NCBI GenBank assembly: GCA_964432485.1
Contig: CAYSNP010000003.1
Span: 26,302 to 90,301 of the forward strand
Reading direction: 5' to 3'
Source: CAYSNP01 sp964432485
GTDB lineage: Bacteria > Bacillota > Clostridia > Christensenellales > DTU072
Length of the DNA stretch: 64,000 nucleotides
A model generated the notes under the pieces. That model made no database searches. It was not told where the DNA came from and saw nothing but the letters and a program-made list of their open reading frames with translations. The position numbers were made by a program, and so were the translations under genes. Numbering within the stretch: the stretch's first letter is position 1; every line of letters starts with the position of its first letter. This document shows, piece after piece, positions 1 through 6,493 of the stretch.

Positions 1-17
1 TTATAGGTGATTTTCTC

Positions 18-362
18 TTGCAAAATATCTTATCGCTAGCAAATGGGCAAGGGATAACATATATAGCTATAAGTCTACTGGATGCAGTTAATCAAGGCTC
101 TTTCTTTACTATTAGTAATATTGTGGAAGTTGCTTTGTTAGCCTCTTTTGTTCTATACATTATTTTGCTTATTGTTTTGGTGAGTTTGCGTAGCAGCGGC
201 GTCAGTTTTGCAGTAAAGATATTAGCATTTATTATTACGGTACTACAGTTGGGCACCGCTATATTTTGCTATAATGTCGGGACTGCCAATTTGGGTATCT
301 ACATTTCTGCAGGGCTGGCTTTAGTGATTATGCTTGCAAGTTTTTCAGCAAAGAGGGAATGA
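18..362 (+). CDS. small integral membrane protein, unknown function (5' end may lie outside window)
   Basis: Function not recognised. The 114-residue product has three hydrophobic segments, at about residues 34-58, 65-84 and 88-108, and ends in a short charged tail, so it is very probably an integral membrane protein. The chosen TTG start has a plausible ribosome binding site (AGGTGA at 5-10, 7 nt away). However, the frame is open to the left edge of the window, so the real start could lie outside. Its arrangement of one helix, a loop and two close helices loosely resembles the C-terminal half of the 901-1947 protein, but I see no convincing identity. It ends 134 bp before a separate promoter, so it probably closes an upstream transcription unit. 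Confidence 0.55.
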   Translation: MQNILSLANGQGITYIAISLLDAVNQGSFFTISNIVEVALLASFVLYIILLIVLVSLRSSGVSFAVKILAFIITVLQLGTAIFCYNVGTANLGIYISAGLALVIMLASFSAKRE

Positions 363-421
363 AAAAAGCTTAATCGGCATACTTAATTTACAGTTTCATA
401 ATATGTATTCGATAAAATCTA

Positions 422-450
422 TTGAAAAAAACAAGGTTATAGTATATACT
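422..450 (+). promoter_or_regulatory. sigma-A-type promoter for the 497 gene
   Basis: TTGAAA (422-427), a 17-bp spacer and TATACT (445-450) lie 46 bp upstream of the ATG at 497, which also has a good GGAGG ribosome binding site. Confidence 0.6.
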
Positions 451-496
451 AGAGGTATGTAAGATTTCTTTGCTGTAAAAAACTAATGGAGGCTGT

Positions 497-874
497 ATGA
501 AAAGGAAAAAGAAAAAAGGCAGAGGCGAACAGCGACTTTCCATAGAAAGGAATGTTACTCCCCCTCCTACACCTAACGGGAATATGCCTATTATTCAAGA
601 GCCTATAGGCGGTACTAAAATGCTGCCTAATACAAGCAAGTTTACGGTAGTCCCTAACGGTATGCCTATGGGACTGGCTCGGTATAGCCAAGTGGACGAA
701 TACGGTAGAGAGTTTACGCCTATAATGATGTACGGTCCTCAACCTAACAGTTCACCTGTACCTATTGCAAGACCTGCACAAATTGTTCAGGTAGCTCCTG
801 TAGTTACACCCTTAGCTCTTGTGCCTTATGCAACGCAAAATCAAGAGCTTTATCAATATGAAAAAGAAGAATAG
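497..874 (+). CDS. proline-rich basic/acidic small protein, unknown function
   Basis: No known family recognised. The 125-residue product starts with a very basic stretch (KRKKKKGR), continues through a proline- and asparagine-rich middle and ends acidic. It has no signal peptide or membrane segment, so it is probably a disordered cytoplasmic protein. Residues ~88-115 contain IVQ..PVVTPLALVPYATQNQ, which closely matches AIIQ..SIVQPISLVPYTSQNQ in the next gene (901-1947). The two are therefore paralogues over that stretch, and the neighbour has in addition a membrane domain. The start is supported by TGGAGG 7 nt upstream and a promoter at 422-450. Together with the next gene it probably forms a two-gene unit ahead of acpP. 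Confidence 0.65.
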   Translation: MKRKKKKGRGEQRLSIERNVTPPPTPNGNMPIIQEPIGGTKMLPNTSKFTVVPNGMPMGLARYSQVDEYGREFTPIMMYGPQPNSSPVPIARPAQIVQVAPVVTPLALVPYATQNQELYQYEKEE

Positions 875-900
875 CTATTGTAATACATTAAGAGAGAGAT

Positions 901-1947
901 ATGGAGAATATAAACAATTCGCAACAAGCTGAAGAAGTTAGGGATGAGCAGGAGCAACTGCAAGCATCTAATCAGGAGACTTTAGCCAACTCTGAGAATG
1001 CAGAAAGCTCTAAAGAAAGCACTCCGCCCAACCCGCCTCCTCATGGCCGTTGGGTGCCTATTGATGCTCAAGAGTTGAATTTTGCCATTTCCGGAGAGCA
1101 TGATAGACCTATTCAAGGTCCTGACGGACATATTTATTGTATTGGCAATAGCCAGCCTACTCTGGCACCAGTAAACCCTTCGTCAAATGCAATACCTCGT
1201 CCCAGCGCAATTATTCAAATGCCTTCTATAGTTCAGCCAATTTCTTTAGTGCCTTATACTTCGCAAAATCAGCCAATGCTCCAATATGACCCTTATTCCC
1301 GTCCGTTGCCGCCTGAAGCGCCTCAAGAAGCCCCCAGATATAGAAAGAAGCCATATAAAGGGTTAAGTTTAGCACTTATGGTTATTGCGCTGCTTGCAGT
1401 AGTGTTGCCGCTTTTATCTAACGCAACAATAGGCATACTTACTTCTACCGGGATAGACTTAGTTAAGGCAGCCTTAATTATAGTGGGCGTAGACGGCTTT
1501 TCGTCCAACTATTACGATATTGCTATTGCTCCTATTGATGATATACTACATGCTTTGGTGGAACAATCTTATGATACCCTAGCATTGCTGGCTCTCCCTA
1601 TTATTTATACGCTAATATTGCTGTTTAGCTTGATTTTGGCAATAAAGTATTTAGCCAAATTGGCAAAAAGTCAATCTCCAAGGGGGTTTAGCGTGCTTGC
1701 TTTTGGCAATATTCTATTAGGCTCATTCGTAATATCAATTTTATATGGTATGAGTGCCTATGTGGATAAGACCACTCAACCTATAACTTTTTTAATAGGA
1801 CAAAATGCAATAGGGCTAGGGCTTGGTGTTTTTTTGATAATGATATTTAGCTTAGTCTTGCTGGTGCTACCTTTTGCGGCAAAGAAATATGCGCATATTC
1901 TAGATGTACCCAGCGCTAAACGCACTTATTTTTTCCCGCCCAATTAG
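901..1947 (+). CDS. proline-rich protein with C-terminal four-helix membrane domain, unknown function
   Basis: Function not recognised. The product has 348 residues. Residues 1-~145 are hydrophilic, rich in Gln, Glu, Ser and Pro, and end in YRKKPYKG, a positively charged stretch expected on the cytoplasmic side. Four membrane segments follow at roughly 152-175, 224-250, 262-285 and 298-325. The soluble part holds SIVQPISLVPYTSQNQ, shared with the upstream 125-residue protein, so a soluble form and a membrane-bound form of the same module are encoded side by side. The gap to the upstream gene is 26 bp and to acpP 21 bp, which suggests co-transcription. The ribosome binding site is weak (GAGAGAG). 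Confidence 0.65.
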   Translation: MENINNSQQAEEVRDEQEQLQASNQETLANSENAESSKESTPPNPPPHGRWVPIDAQELNFAISGEHDRPIQGPDGHIYCIGNSQPTLAPVNPSSNAIPRPSAIIQMPSIVQPISLVPYTSQNQPMLQYDPYSRPLPPEAPQEAPRYRKKPYKGLSLALMVIALLAVVLPLLSNATIGILTSTGIDLVKAALIIVGVDGFSSNYYDIAIAPIDDILHALVEQSYDTLALLALPIIYTLILLFSLILAIKYLAKLAKSQSPRGFSVLAFGNILLGSFVISILYGMSAYVDKTTQPITFLIGQNAIGLGLGVFLIMIFSLVLLVLPFAAKKYAHILDVPSAKRTYFFPPN

Positions 1948-1968
1948 GCAAGCAGTAAAGGAGTATAT

Positions 1969-2196
1969 ATGGCAGGCGACAAGATTAAAGAGCTTATAGC
2001 TAAACAGTTAGGGCTTGAAGCGGACGAAGTAAATGAAAATGCCGAGTTAGTTAATGATTTAGGTGCAGATTCTTTAGATATTATCCAAATGTTAATAGGT
2101 TTAGAAAGAGAGTTTTCTATAGTTTTTGACGATGAGCAAATAAAAAAAGTCAAGACCGTAGGAGATGTTATAAGGTTCGTCGAGTCTCATAACTAG
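1969..2196 (+). CDS. acpP: acyl carrier protein
   Basis: The product carries fatty-acyl intermediates on a 4'-phosphopantetheine arm for type II fatty acid synthesis in the cytoplasm. It has the normal family length of 75 residues and is acidic, with the attachment motif GADSLD; Ser35 is the predicted phosphopantetheine site. The helix II sequence that follows (SLDIIQMLIGLEREF) matches the surface recognised by partner enzymes, although one more common Glu position is replaced (IIQM rather than VVEL). A strong AAAGGAG site precedes the ATG. No other fatty acid synthesis gene is adjacent. In many Firmicutes acpP sits beside rnc or plsX, so the position next to rpmG-secE is less usual. Confidence 0.95.
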   Translation: MAGDKIKELIAKQLGLEADEVNENAELVNDLGADSLDIIQMLIGLEREFSIVFDDEQIKKVKTVGDVIRFVESHN

Positions 2197-2236
2197 CTTA
2201 TTTTCACGATTTTACATAAATATTTAAGATATTTAA

Positions 2237-2265
2237 TTGACATACATGGAGCTATATGTTAAAGT
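2237..2265 (+). promoter_or_regulatory. promoter for rpmG-secE-nusG
   Basis: TTGACA (2237-2242), 17-bp spacer, then TAAAGT (2260-2265) lie 42 bp upstream of the rpmG start. The -35 is perfect and the -10 moderate. Confidence 0.6.
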
Positions 2266-2307
2266 ATATAAGCATCCTTAGAGGTGTTCTTTTTTTGGAG
2301 GTAAAAG

Positions 2308-2457
2308 ATGCGCGTTAAAATAACATTAGCTTGCACCGAATGCAAACAGCGTAATTATGATAGTATGAAAAATAAAAAATCTACCCCTGATAGGATAGAA
2401 ATGAGTAAGTATTGCAGGTTCTGCAAAAAGCATACTACACATAAGGAAACTAAATAA
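2308..2457 (+). CDS. rpmG: 50S ribosomal protein L33, zinc-binding form
   Basis: A 49-residue component of the large ribosomal subunit. It begins MRVKITLACTECKQRNY and keeps both cysteine pairs (Cys9/Cys12 and Cys36/Cys39), so it is the zinc-binding (C+) version of L33. The start has a very strong TTGGAGG site 7 nt upstream. It is the first gene of the classical rpmG-secE-nusG unit and ends 12 bp before secE. Confidence 0.95.
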   Translation: MRVKITLACTECKQRNYDSMKNKKSTPDRIEMSKYCRFCKKHTTHKETK

Positions 2458-2469
2458 CGGAGGGGCATA

Positions 2470-2904
2470 ATGGCAAAAAAAAGGTCAAAATATGTTGCTA
2501 AAATAAGGGCAAGCCAAAAGCCTGCGCCTACAGTCGATCCCAAAAGCGAAAAACTAAAAGAGCTTTCGGCAAAGGCAGAGTCTTTTCCTGAAACGGAAAC
2601 TGCTTTAGCCGAAGCTGTCAAACCTGAAGAAACTGCTAAGCAAGCCGCCCCAAAAAAGGCAGCTCCTAAAAAGAGCGCGCAGCGTGCAAAGAAGAAGTTT
2701 GATATAGCAAAAAAGTTTCGTGAGGTGGTAAGCGAATTAAAAAAGGTGGATTGGCCGCCTTTTAAGAGCACTACACAACGCAGCGGCGTGCTGCAAAGCA
2801 CTTCTACAGTGCTTGTTATGGTGCTTATTTTTGTTGTAATAGTAGTTGCTTTTGACTCCGGACTGCTGCAATTGCTTAGCTTGCTTACTCAAGCATCTAA
2901 ATAG
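2470..2904 (+). CDS. secE: preprotein translocase subunit SecE with long N-terminal extension
   Basis: SecE clamps SecY in the SecYEG protein-conducting channel. The last ~65 residues carry the family signature: the amphipathic helix KFREVVSELKKVDWPPFKST followed by a single membrane helix (about residues 113-135). The protein has 144 residues where Gram-positive SecE usually has 60-75. The extra ~75 N-terminal residues are Lys/Ala/Glu/Pro-rich and probably disordered (for example AAPKKAAPKKS). Similar low-complexity extensions occur in some Clostridia and Actinobacteria. The start follows ACGGAGGGG. It is flanked by rpmG and nusG, as expected. Confidence 0.93.
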   Translation: MAKKRSKYVAKIRASQKPAPTVDPKSEKLKELSAKAESFPETETALAEAVKPEETAKQAAPKKAAPKKSAQRAKKKFDIAKKFREVVSELKKVDWPPFKSTTQRSGVLQSTSTVLVMVLIFVVIVVAFDSGLLQLLSLLTQASK

Positions 2905-2913
2905 GGGTAATAA

Positions 2914-3447
2914 ATGGAAGAAGCCAATGCTAAATGGTATGTGATTCATACTTATTCCACTTATGAAAGCGCAGTTAAAACCAATCTGGAAAAAATGATT
3001 GAAAATAACAACCTGCAAAAATATATTTATGAGATAGCTATTCCCGTAGAAAAAGATATAGTAGAAAAAAACGGTAAGCGCAAAGTGGTGGAGCGCAAGA
3101 AATTTCCTGCTTATGTGTTTATTAAAATGATATATACGGACAACCTATGGTATATGATTACCAATACCAGAGGTGTAACAGGTTTTGTCGGACCGGGCGG
3201 CAAAGGGCTGCCGCTGACCGTTGCCGAAATCAAGCGTATGGGGCTGGAAAAGATTGATGCCGCTGAGTTTGATATTAAAGTGGGCGACAATGTCAGGGTA
3301 ATAAGCGGTGCGCTGGAAACTTTTTTGGGCACTGTAGAAGAAATCAATATGGAAAAGCAAAAAGTAAGAGTTATCGTGCATATGTTTGGCAGACAAACAC
3401 CTGTTGAGTTGGAGTTTAACCAAATAGAAAAAATTAATTTAGTTTAA
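2914..3447 (+). CDS. nusG: transcription termination/antitermination factor NusG
   Basis: NusG binds RNA polymerase through its NGN domain and links it to Rho or ribosomal protein S10 through its KOW domain. The 177-residue product has both: NGN at ~6-110 (starts AKWYVIHTYSTYE, with the core FPAYVFIKM) and KOW at ~124-175 (GDNVRVISGALETFLGTVEE). The C-terminus (FNQIEKINLV) is complete. The stop codon TAA (3445-3447) is part of the TTAA target sequence of the insertion element that begins at 3448, so the insertion came to rest at the very end of the gene without damaging it. The gap to secE is 9 bp. Confidence 0.97.
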   Translation: MEEANAKWYVIHTYSTYESAVKTNLEKMIENNNLQKYIYEIAIPVEKDIVEKNGKRKVVERKKFPAYVFIKMIYTDNLWYMITNTRGVTGFVGPGGKGLPLTVAEIKRMGLEKIDAAEFDIKVGDNVRVISGALETFLGTVEEINMEKQKVRVIVHMFGRQTPVELEFNQIEKINLV

Positions 3448-3470
3448 GGAAAAACTGAATAAATACTCGT

Positions 3471-3581
3471 GCTGATTGCGGATAGATTTTGGGCTAGGTT
3501 GCGCCGGAGCGACGAAGGCTGTACTTGCGGTACAGACGAGGAGCGGAGGCGCAAGATAGTCTGAAAGATACCGCAAGCAGC
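3471..3581. repeat. long imperfect palindrome inside the IS remnant
   Basis: Paired segments from outside in are GCTGATTGCGG/CCGCAAGCAGC (3471-3481 with 3571-3581), TTGCGCC/GGCGCAA (3499-3505 with 3548-3554) and CTGTAC/GTACAG (3519-3524 with 3530-3535) around a TTGCG loop. Between the two inner stems both arms are purine-rich and carry GGAGCG in the same orientation, so that part cannot pair in Watson-Crick fashion. Confidence 0.75.
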
Positions 3582-3598
3582 CGAAAAGGCCTAAAAAG

Positions 3599-3628
3599 TG
3601 GACTTTTACTTGGATAATATGGTATAAT
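3599..3628 (+). promoter_or_regulatory. promoter-like sequence inside the IS, reading toward rplK
   Basis: TGGACT (3599-3604), 18-bp spacer and a perfect TATAAT (3623-3628). It probably drove the transposase originally. Since no other strong promoter lies between the element and rplK, it may now contribute to rplKA expression. Confidence 0.45.
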
Positions 3629-3665
3629 TAGGGTATGAAAGCGCAGATGAATATAAGCGATTTAA

Positions 3666-3839
3666 TGCAAAGTAGAGCATGCCTTTCATATAGTAAAAAA
3701 CATCTTTGGGTTCAAGCGTATTCGCTACAAAGGCAAAGATAAAAACGACGGTCTTTTCCATATGCTCTTTGCAAGTGCCAACCTGTATAAGTTAGTGCGG
3801 CAAGGGAAAAGTTTGTCTTATATCAAAACAGGAGGATAA
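3666..3839 (+). pseudogene. C-terminal remnant of an IS5-family transposase
   Basis: In this frame 57 codons are open, bounded by a TAA upstream (3663-3665) and TAA at 3837-3839. The product contains KVEHAFHIVKNIFGFKRIRY followed by KGKDKN and LFASANLYKLVRQ. This matches the end of IS5-group DDE transposases, where the Glu of VEH is the third catalytic residue and a basic residue follows about seven positions later. The first two catalytic Asp regions are missing, so no active transposase can be made. The remnant lies between the inverted repeats of the 3448-4006 element. Confidence 0.8.
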
Positions 3840-4027
3840 AAACTGATAAATGCCTTTAAATGACGCACTCTTGAAATCACAGCTCATCTTTTTGGCGTAA
3901 AACCGCTGAAATCGCTTGCCAATATTTCAATATTGGCCGCGCGCCTTCATCAATTTTCCGTTCAAAAATCTGCGGCTGTATTTCAAGGTATTTGTTCAGT
4001 TTTTCCTTAAGATAAACTCACAAGTCT

Positions 4028-4048
4028 GGGAGGGAGGCAAACGCTCCC
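4028..4048 (+). promoter_or_regulatory. hairpin in the rplK leader
   Basis: GGGAG (4032-4036) and CTCCC (4044-4048) form a short stem around GCAAACG, 35 bp upstream of rplK. Firmicute nusG-rplK gaps often carry a similar GGGAGG-containing hairpin. Whether it binds L11 or L1 cannot be told from the sequence. Confidence 0.4.
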
Positions 4049-4082
4049 GCTGGAACCTAAATAGTTAAAAGGAGATATAACT

Positions 4083-4508
4083 ATGGCAAAAAAAATTACC
4101 GCAGTTGTTAAACTGCAACTCCCCGCCGGCAAAGCAACGCCCGGCCCGCCTGTAGGCTCAACATTAGGACCTTATGGCATCAATATTCCCGGTTTCACAA
4201 AGGAATTCAACGAAAAGACTAAGAATCAAATGGGATTGATTATCCCCATTGTGATGACTATTTTTGCTGACCGTTCGTTTACCTTTATTATGAAAACCCC
4301 TCCTGCCGCAGTGCTGATTAAAAAGGCTTGCAATATTGAGCTCGGCAGCGCAATTCCTAATAAGACAAAGGTTGCTACCATAACCCGCGCACAAGTAAAA
4401 GAAATTGCACAAACTAAGCAAAAGGACCTCAATGCTGCCACTATTGAAACAGCAATGAGTATGGTAGAAGGCACAGCCCGCAGTATGGGCGTTACGGTTG
4501 TGGATTAG
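4083..4508 (+). CDS. rplK: 50S ribosomal protein L11
   Basis: L11 forms the GTPase-associated stalk base on 23S rRNA and is needed for (p)ppGpp synthesis by RelA-type enzymes. The 141-residue length is exactly that of the family. Recognisable are the N-terminal KLQLPAGKATPGPPVGS.LG with the conserved proline hinge and the C-terminal rRNA-binding domain ending MVEGTARSMGVTVV. AAAAGGAGATATAACT precedes the ATG. rplA follows after 9 bp. The gene is separated from nusG by the IS remnant. Confidence 0.98.
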   Translation: MAKKITAVVKLQLPAGKATPGPPVGSTLGPYGINIPGFTKEFNEKTKNQMGLIIPIVMTIFADRSFTFIMKTPPAAVLIKKACNIELGSAIPNKTKVATITRAQVKEIAQTKQKDLNAATIETAMSMVEGTARSMGVTVVD

Positions 4509-4517
4509 GAGGCGGAA

Positions 4518-5198
4518 ATGAAAAGAGGAAAAGCATATATTGATTCTAAAAAATTAATAGAAAAGACCAAATTATATGATGCAGGCGAAGCCTTTGAGCT
4601 GATACTGCAAACTGCTAAAGCCAAGTTTGACGAAACGATAGAGCTGCATATTAAGTTAGGCGTAGACCCCAGGCATGCTGACCAGCAAGTAAGAGGCGTA
4701 CTTGTATTGCCTCACGGTACAGGTAAGACTGTCAGAGTATTAGTTATAGCAAAAGGACCAAAAGCGGATGAGGCAACAGCGGCAGGAGCTGACTTTGTAG
4801 GTGCGGAGGAATATGTCGAAAAGATTCAAAAAGGCTGGTTTGACTTTGATGTTTGCGTAACAACCCCTGATATGATGGGCTTAGTGGGCAGACTTGGCAA
4901 GCTGCTTGGACCTAAAGGGTTAATGCCCAATCCCAAAAGCGGAACGGTTACCCCCAATGTTACCAAAGCCATAGAGGATATCAAGGCAGGTAAGGTAGAA
5001 TACAGGGTAGACAAAAGCGCAATAATTCATGTGCCTATCGGCAAAAAGTCTTTTGGCACGCAAAAGCTGGAGGAAAACTTTACCGCTCTAATGGATGCGG
5101 TGGTAAAAACAAAACCTGCCAGTGCTAAAGGCCGCTATATTAGGAGCGTAGCCATAGCTTCTACAATGGGGCCTGGCATTAAAATAAATTATGTATAA
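4518..5198 (+). CDS. rplA: 50S ribosomal protein L1
   Basis: L1 builds the mobile stalk that guides E-site tRNA out of the ribosome, and in many bacteria it represses its own operon by binding the mRNA leader. The product has 226 residues (family about 230). Signature LGKLLGPKGLMPNPKSGTV lies at ~125-143, followed by KAGKVEYRVDKSAIIHVPIG. A GGAGGCGG site precedes the ATG. The unit probably ends here, since a new promoter and the L10 leader begin 8 bp after the stop. Confidence 0.98.
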   Translation: MKRGKAYIDSKKLIEKTKLYDAGEAFELILQTAKAKFDETIELHIKLGVDPRHADQQVRGVLVLPHGTGKTVRVLVIAKGPKADEATAAGADFVGAEEYVEKIQKGWFDFDVCVTTPDMMGLVGRLGKLLGPKGLMPNPKSGTVTPNVTKAIEDIKAGKVEYRVDKSAIIHVPIGKKSFGTQKLEENFTALMDAVVKTKPASAKGRYIRSVAIASTMGPGIKINYV

Positions 5199-5206
5199 AG
5201 GTTTGC

Positions 5207-5235
5207 TTGACAGCACAATATAAATAATTTATACT
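5207..5235 (+). promoter_or_regulatory. promoter for rplJ-rplL
   Basis: Perfect TTGACA (5207-5212), 17-bp spacer, TATACT (5230-5235). It starts the leader RNA of the rplJL unit about 140 nt before rplJ. Confidence 0.85.
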
Positions 5236-5241
5236 TGATTT

Positions 5242-5360
5242 ACAACTAAATATCAGCTTCACAGACAGCTTAGCGCCTATGGGCTTAAAATTCGCTAGCC
5301 GAGAAGAGAACAATTGTTCAGAGCAATTTTAACTCCGTGTCTGTGGCGCGGAGTTTATTA
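5242..5360 (+). promoter_or_regulatory. ribosomal protein L10 leader (autoregulatory mRNA structure)
   Basis: The 139-nt leader of rplJ holds the elements expected of an L10(L12)4-binding leader. ACAGACA (5261-5267) can pair with TGTCTGT (5338-5344) to close a long structure. TGTCTGT is also the loop of an alternative hairpin CTCCG/CGGAG (5333-5337 with 5349-5353) followed by a T-rich stretch. The two folds exclude each other, which gives a classic switch between read-through and attenuation. Confidence 0.7.
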
Positions 5361-5380
5361 TTAAAAAAGGAGGTAAGAAA

Positions 5381-5866
5381 GTGTCTAAGTTTAGAGAACA
5401 AAAGGAACAAAAAGTAGAAGATATTAAAGAAAAGATTGCAAATGCTAAGTCCTTTTTACTAATTGATTACAAAGGCATAACCGTTGGGCAGGATACACTA
5501 TTGCGCAAAGAGTATCGTGAAAACGGTTGCAGCTATGAAGTGCTTAAAAATAGCCTTTTGAAGATTGCGCTCAACGATATGGGCTATACGCAATTCGACG
5601 CATCGTTAAAAGGGCCAACCGCTGTGGCTATGGCAAATACTGACGATATATCAGCACCTGCCCGAATAGCTTTTGCAAAAGCAAGAGAGTTTAGAAAAAT
5701 GACTATCAAATGCGGACTGGCAGATGGAGAGTTTTTGGGTCAAGAGCAATGTAGAGAGCTTGCTTTACTGCCAAATAAAGAGACTCTTATTGCGCAACTG
5801 CTTGGAATGTTGCAAGCACCTATCGCATCTTTTGCCCGAGTTTTAGATGCAATAGCCACCAGATAG
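5381..5866 (+). CDS. rplJ: 50S ribosomal protein L10
   Basis: L10 is the stalk protein that anchors L7/L12 dimers to the ribosome. The product has 161 residues (family about 165) and begins at GTG with a perfect AAAGGAGGT site 7 nt upstream. The globular RNA-binding part contains SFLLIDYKGITV and KNSLLKIAL. The C-terminal helix that binds L7/L12 is LIAQLLGMLQAPIASFARVL. It lies under its own promoter and L10 leader, and rplL follows after 30 bp, as in most bacteria. Confidence 0.97.
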   Translation: MSKFREQKEQKVEDIKEKIANAKSFLLIDYKGITVGQDTLLRKEYRENGCSYEVLKNSLLKIALNDMGYTQFDASLKGPTAVAMANTDDISAPARIAFAKAREFRKMTIKCGLADGEFLGQEQCRELALLPNKETLIAQLLGMLQAPIASFARVLDAIATR

Positions 5867-5896
5867 CCAAATAGGTAATAAAAAAGGAGAATAAAA

Positions 5897-6271
5897 ATGG
5901 CAGATTTAACAAAATTTATCGAAGAAATAAAAAAATTAACAGTATTGGAGCTCAATTCTTTAGTTAAGGCTTTAGAAGAGGAGTTTGGAGTAAGCGCAGC
6001 GGCGCAAGTAGCGGTAGGTGCGGGCCCATCACTAGCCCCTGTGGAAGAAGTAGAAGAAAAGACCGAATTTGATGTCGTTATCAATAGCGTAGGCGACAAG
6101 AAAATTGCAGTCATTAAGGTAGTGCGTGAAGCAACCGGGCTGGGCTTAGTACAAGCAAAAGCATTGGTAGATGGCGCACCTGCTAAGGTAAAAGAAGCTA
6201 TAGGCAAAGAAGAAGCTGATGAGCTTGTAGCTAAACTAAAAGAAGCAGGAGCTGACGCAGAAGCAAAGTAA
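5897..6271 (+). CDS. rplL: 50S ribosomal protein L7/L12
   Basis: The multi-copy stalk protein that recruits and activates translation GTPases. The product has 124 residues. The N-terminal dimerisation domain (ADLTKFIEEIKKLTVLELN) is followed by an Ala/Pro/Glu-rich hinge and the C-terminal domain (KKIAVIKVVREATGLGLVQA) that contacts EF-Tu and EF-G. AAAGGAGAATAAAA precedes the ATG. In most bacteria rpoB follows directly. Here the unit instead ends in an array of hairpins and a terminator. Confidence 0.98.
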   Translation: MADLTKFIEEIKKLTVLELNSLVKALEEEFGVSAAAQVAVGAGPSLAPVEEVEEKTEFDVVINSVGDKKIAVIKVVREATGLGLVQAKALVDGAPAKVKEAIGKEEADELVAKLKEAGADAEAK

Positions 6272-6290
6272 TTGCAGCAACTGCCGCAAA

Positions 6291-6430
6291 CCGTTTGCAA
6301 GCAAACGGCAGTAAGTACCGCCTAGCGGCGGCATGATGAGTTACCCTATGGGTAACATTATGTACATTGCTATCGCAATGCATTATGTACCATTTGCAAG
6401 CAAATGGCATTATGAACCCGCCTGACGGCG
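6291..6430. repeat. tandem array of six short hairpins downstream of rplL
   Basis: Six perfect short palindromes follow each other: CCGTTTGC/GCAAACGG (6291-6308), CCGCC/GGCGG (6318-6331), GTTACCC/GGGTAAC (6340-6356), CATTGC/GCAATG (6365-6380), CCATTTGC/GCAAATGG (6390-6407) and CGCC/GGCG (6419-6430). Loops are 2-4 nt. The linkers are 8-11 nt and most are variants of CATTATGTA. The stems differ from one another while the linker is kept, which is the opposite of a decaying simple palindrome repeat. The architecture resembles the arrays at 15349-15440 and 50890-51400, which use the linker ATGAAATG. Confidence 0.85.
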
Positions 6431-6443
6431 ACATTAAGGAAAA

Positions 6444-6469
6444 AAAAGACAGGCTTTTGCCCGTCTTTT
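6444..6469. terminator. bidirectional terminator between rplL and tsaD
   Basis: Stem GACAGGC/GCCCGTC (6448-6454 with 6459-6465, one mismatch) with a TTTT loop, flanked by A-run and T-run, so it can end transcripts from both the rplJL and the secA-prfB-tsaD sides. Confidence 0.8.
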
Positions 6470-6493
6470 GTCATTTATAGTAGGTAATAACAA

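Larger units (their letters stand above)
3448..4006. mobile_element. decayed IS5-type insertion element (559 bp) between nusG and rplK
   Basis: Terminal inverted repeats are visible: GGAAAAACTGAATAAATAC at 3448-3466 and its inverted copy at 3988-4006, 19 bp with one mismatch. They are flanked on both sides by TTAA (3444-3447 and 4007-4010), which fits the 4-bp YTAR target duplication of IS5-group elements. IS5 itself also begins GGAA. The interior holds a 115-nt imperfect palindrome (3471-3581), a promoter-like sequence (3599-3628), the last ~57 codons of a DDE transposase (3666-3839) and a non-coding right part with a small hairpin (GCCAATA/TATTGGC near 3918-3937). A complete IS5-type element is about 1.2 kb, so this is an internal deletion derivative that can only move if helped in trans. 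It fills the whole 635-bp gap between nusG and the rplK leader. Confidence 0.85.

Noticed and set aside
3877..3993. Open frame of about 38 codons on the minus strand in the right part of the IS remnant
   Set aside because: It has no start codon with a ribosome binding site and runs out of the terminal inverted repeat; it is most likely part of the decayed element.
6291..6430. CRISPR-like array after rplL
   Set aside because: The repeated part is only an 8-11-nt linker and the 12-18-nt elements between are self-palindromic; CRISPR repeats are 24-40 bp with non-palindromic spacers, and no cas gene is near.
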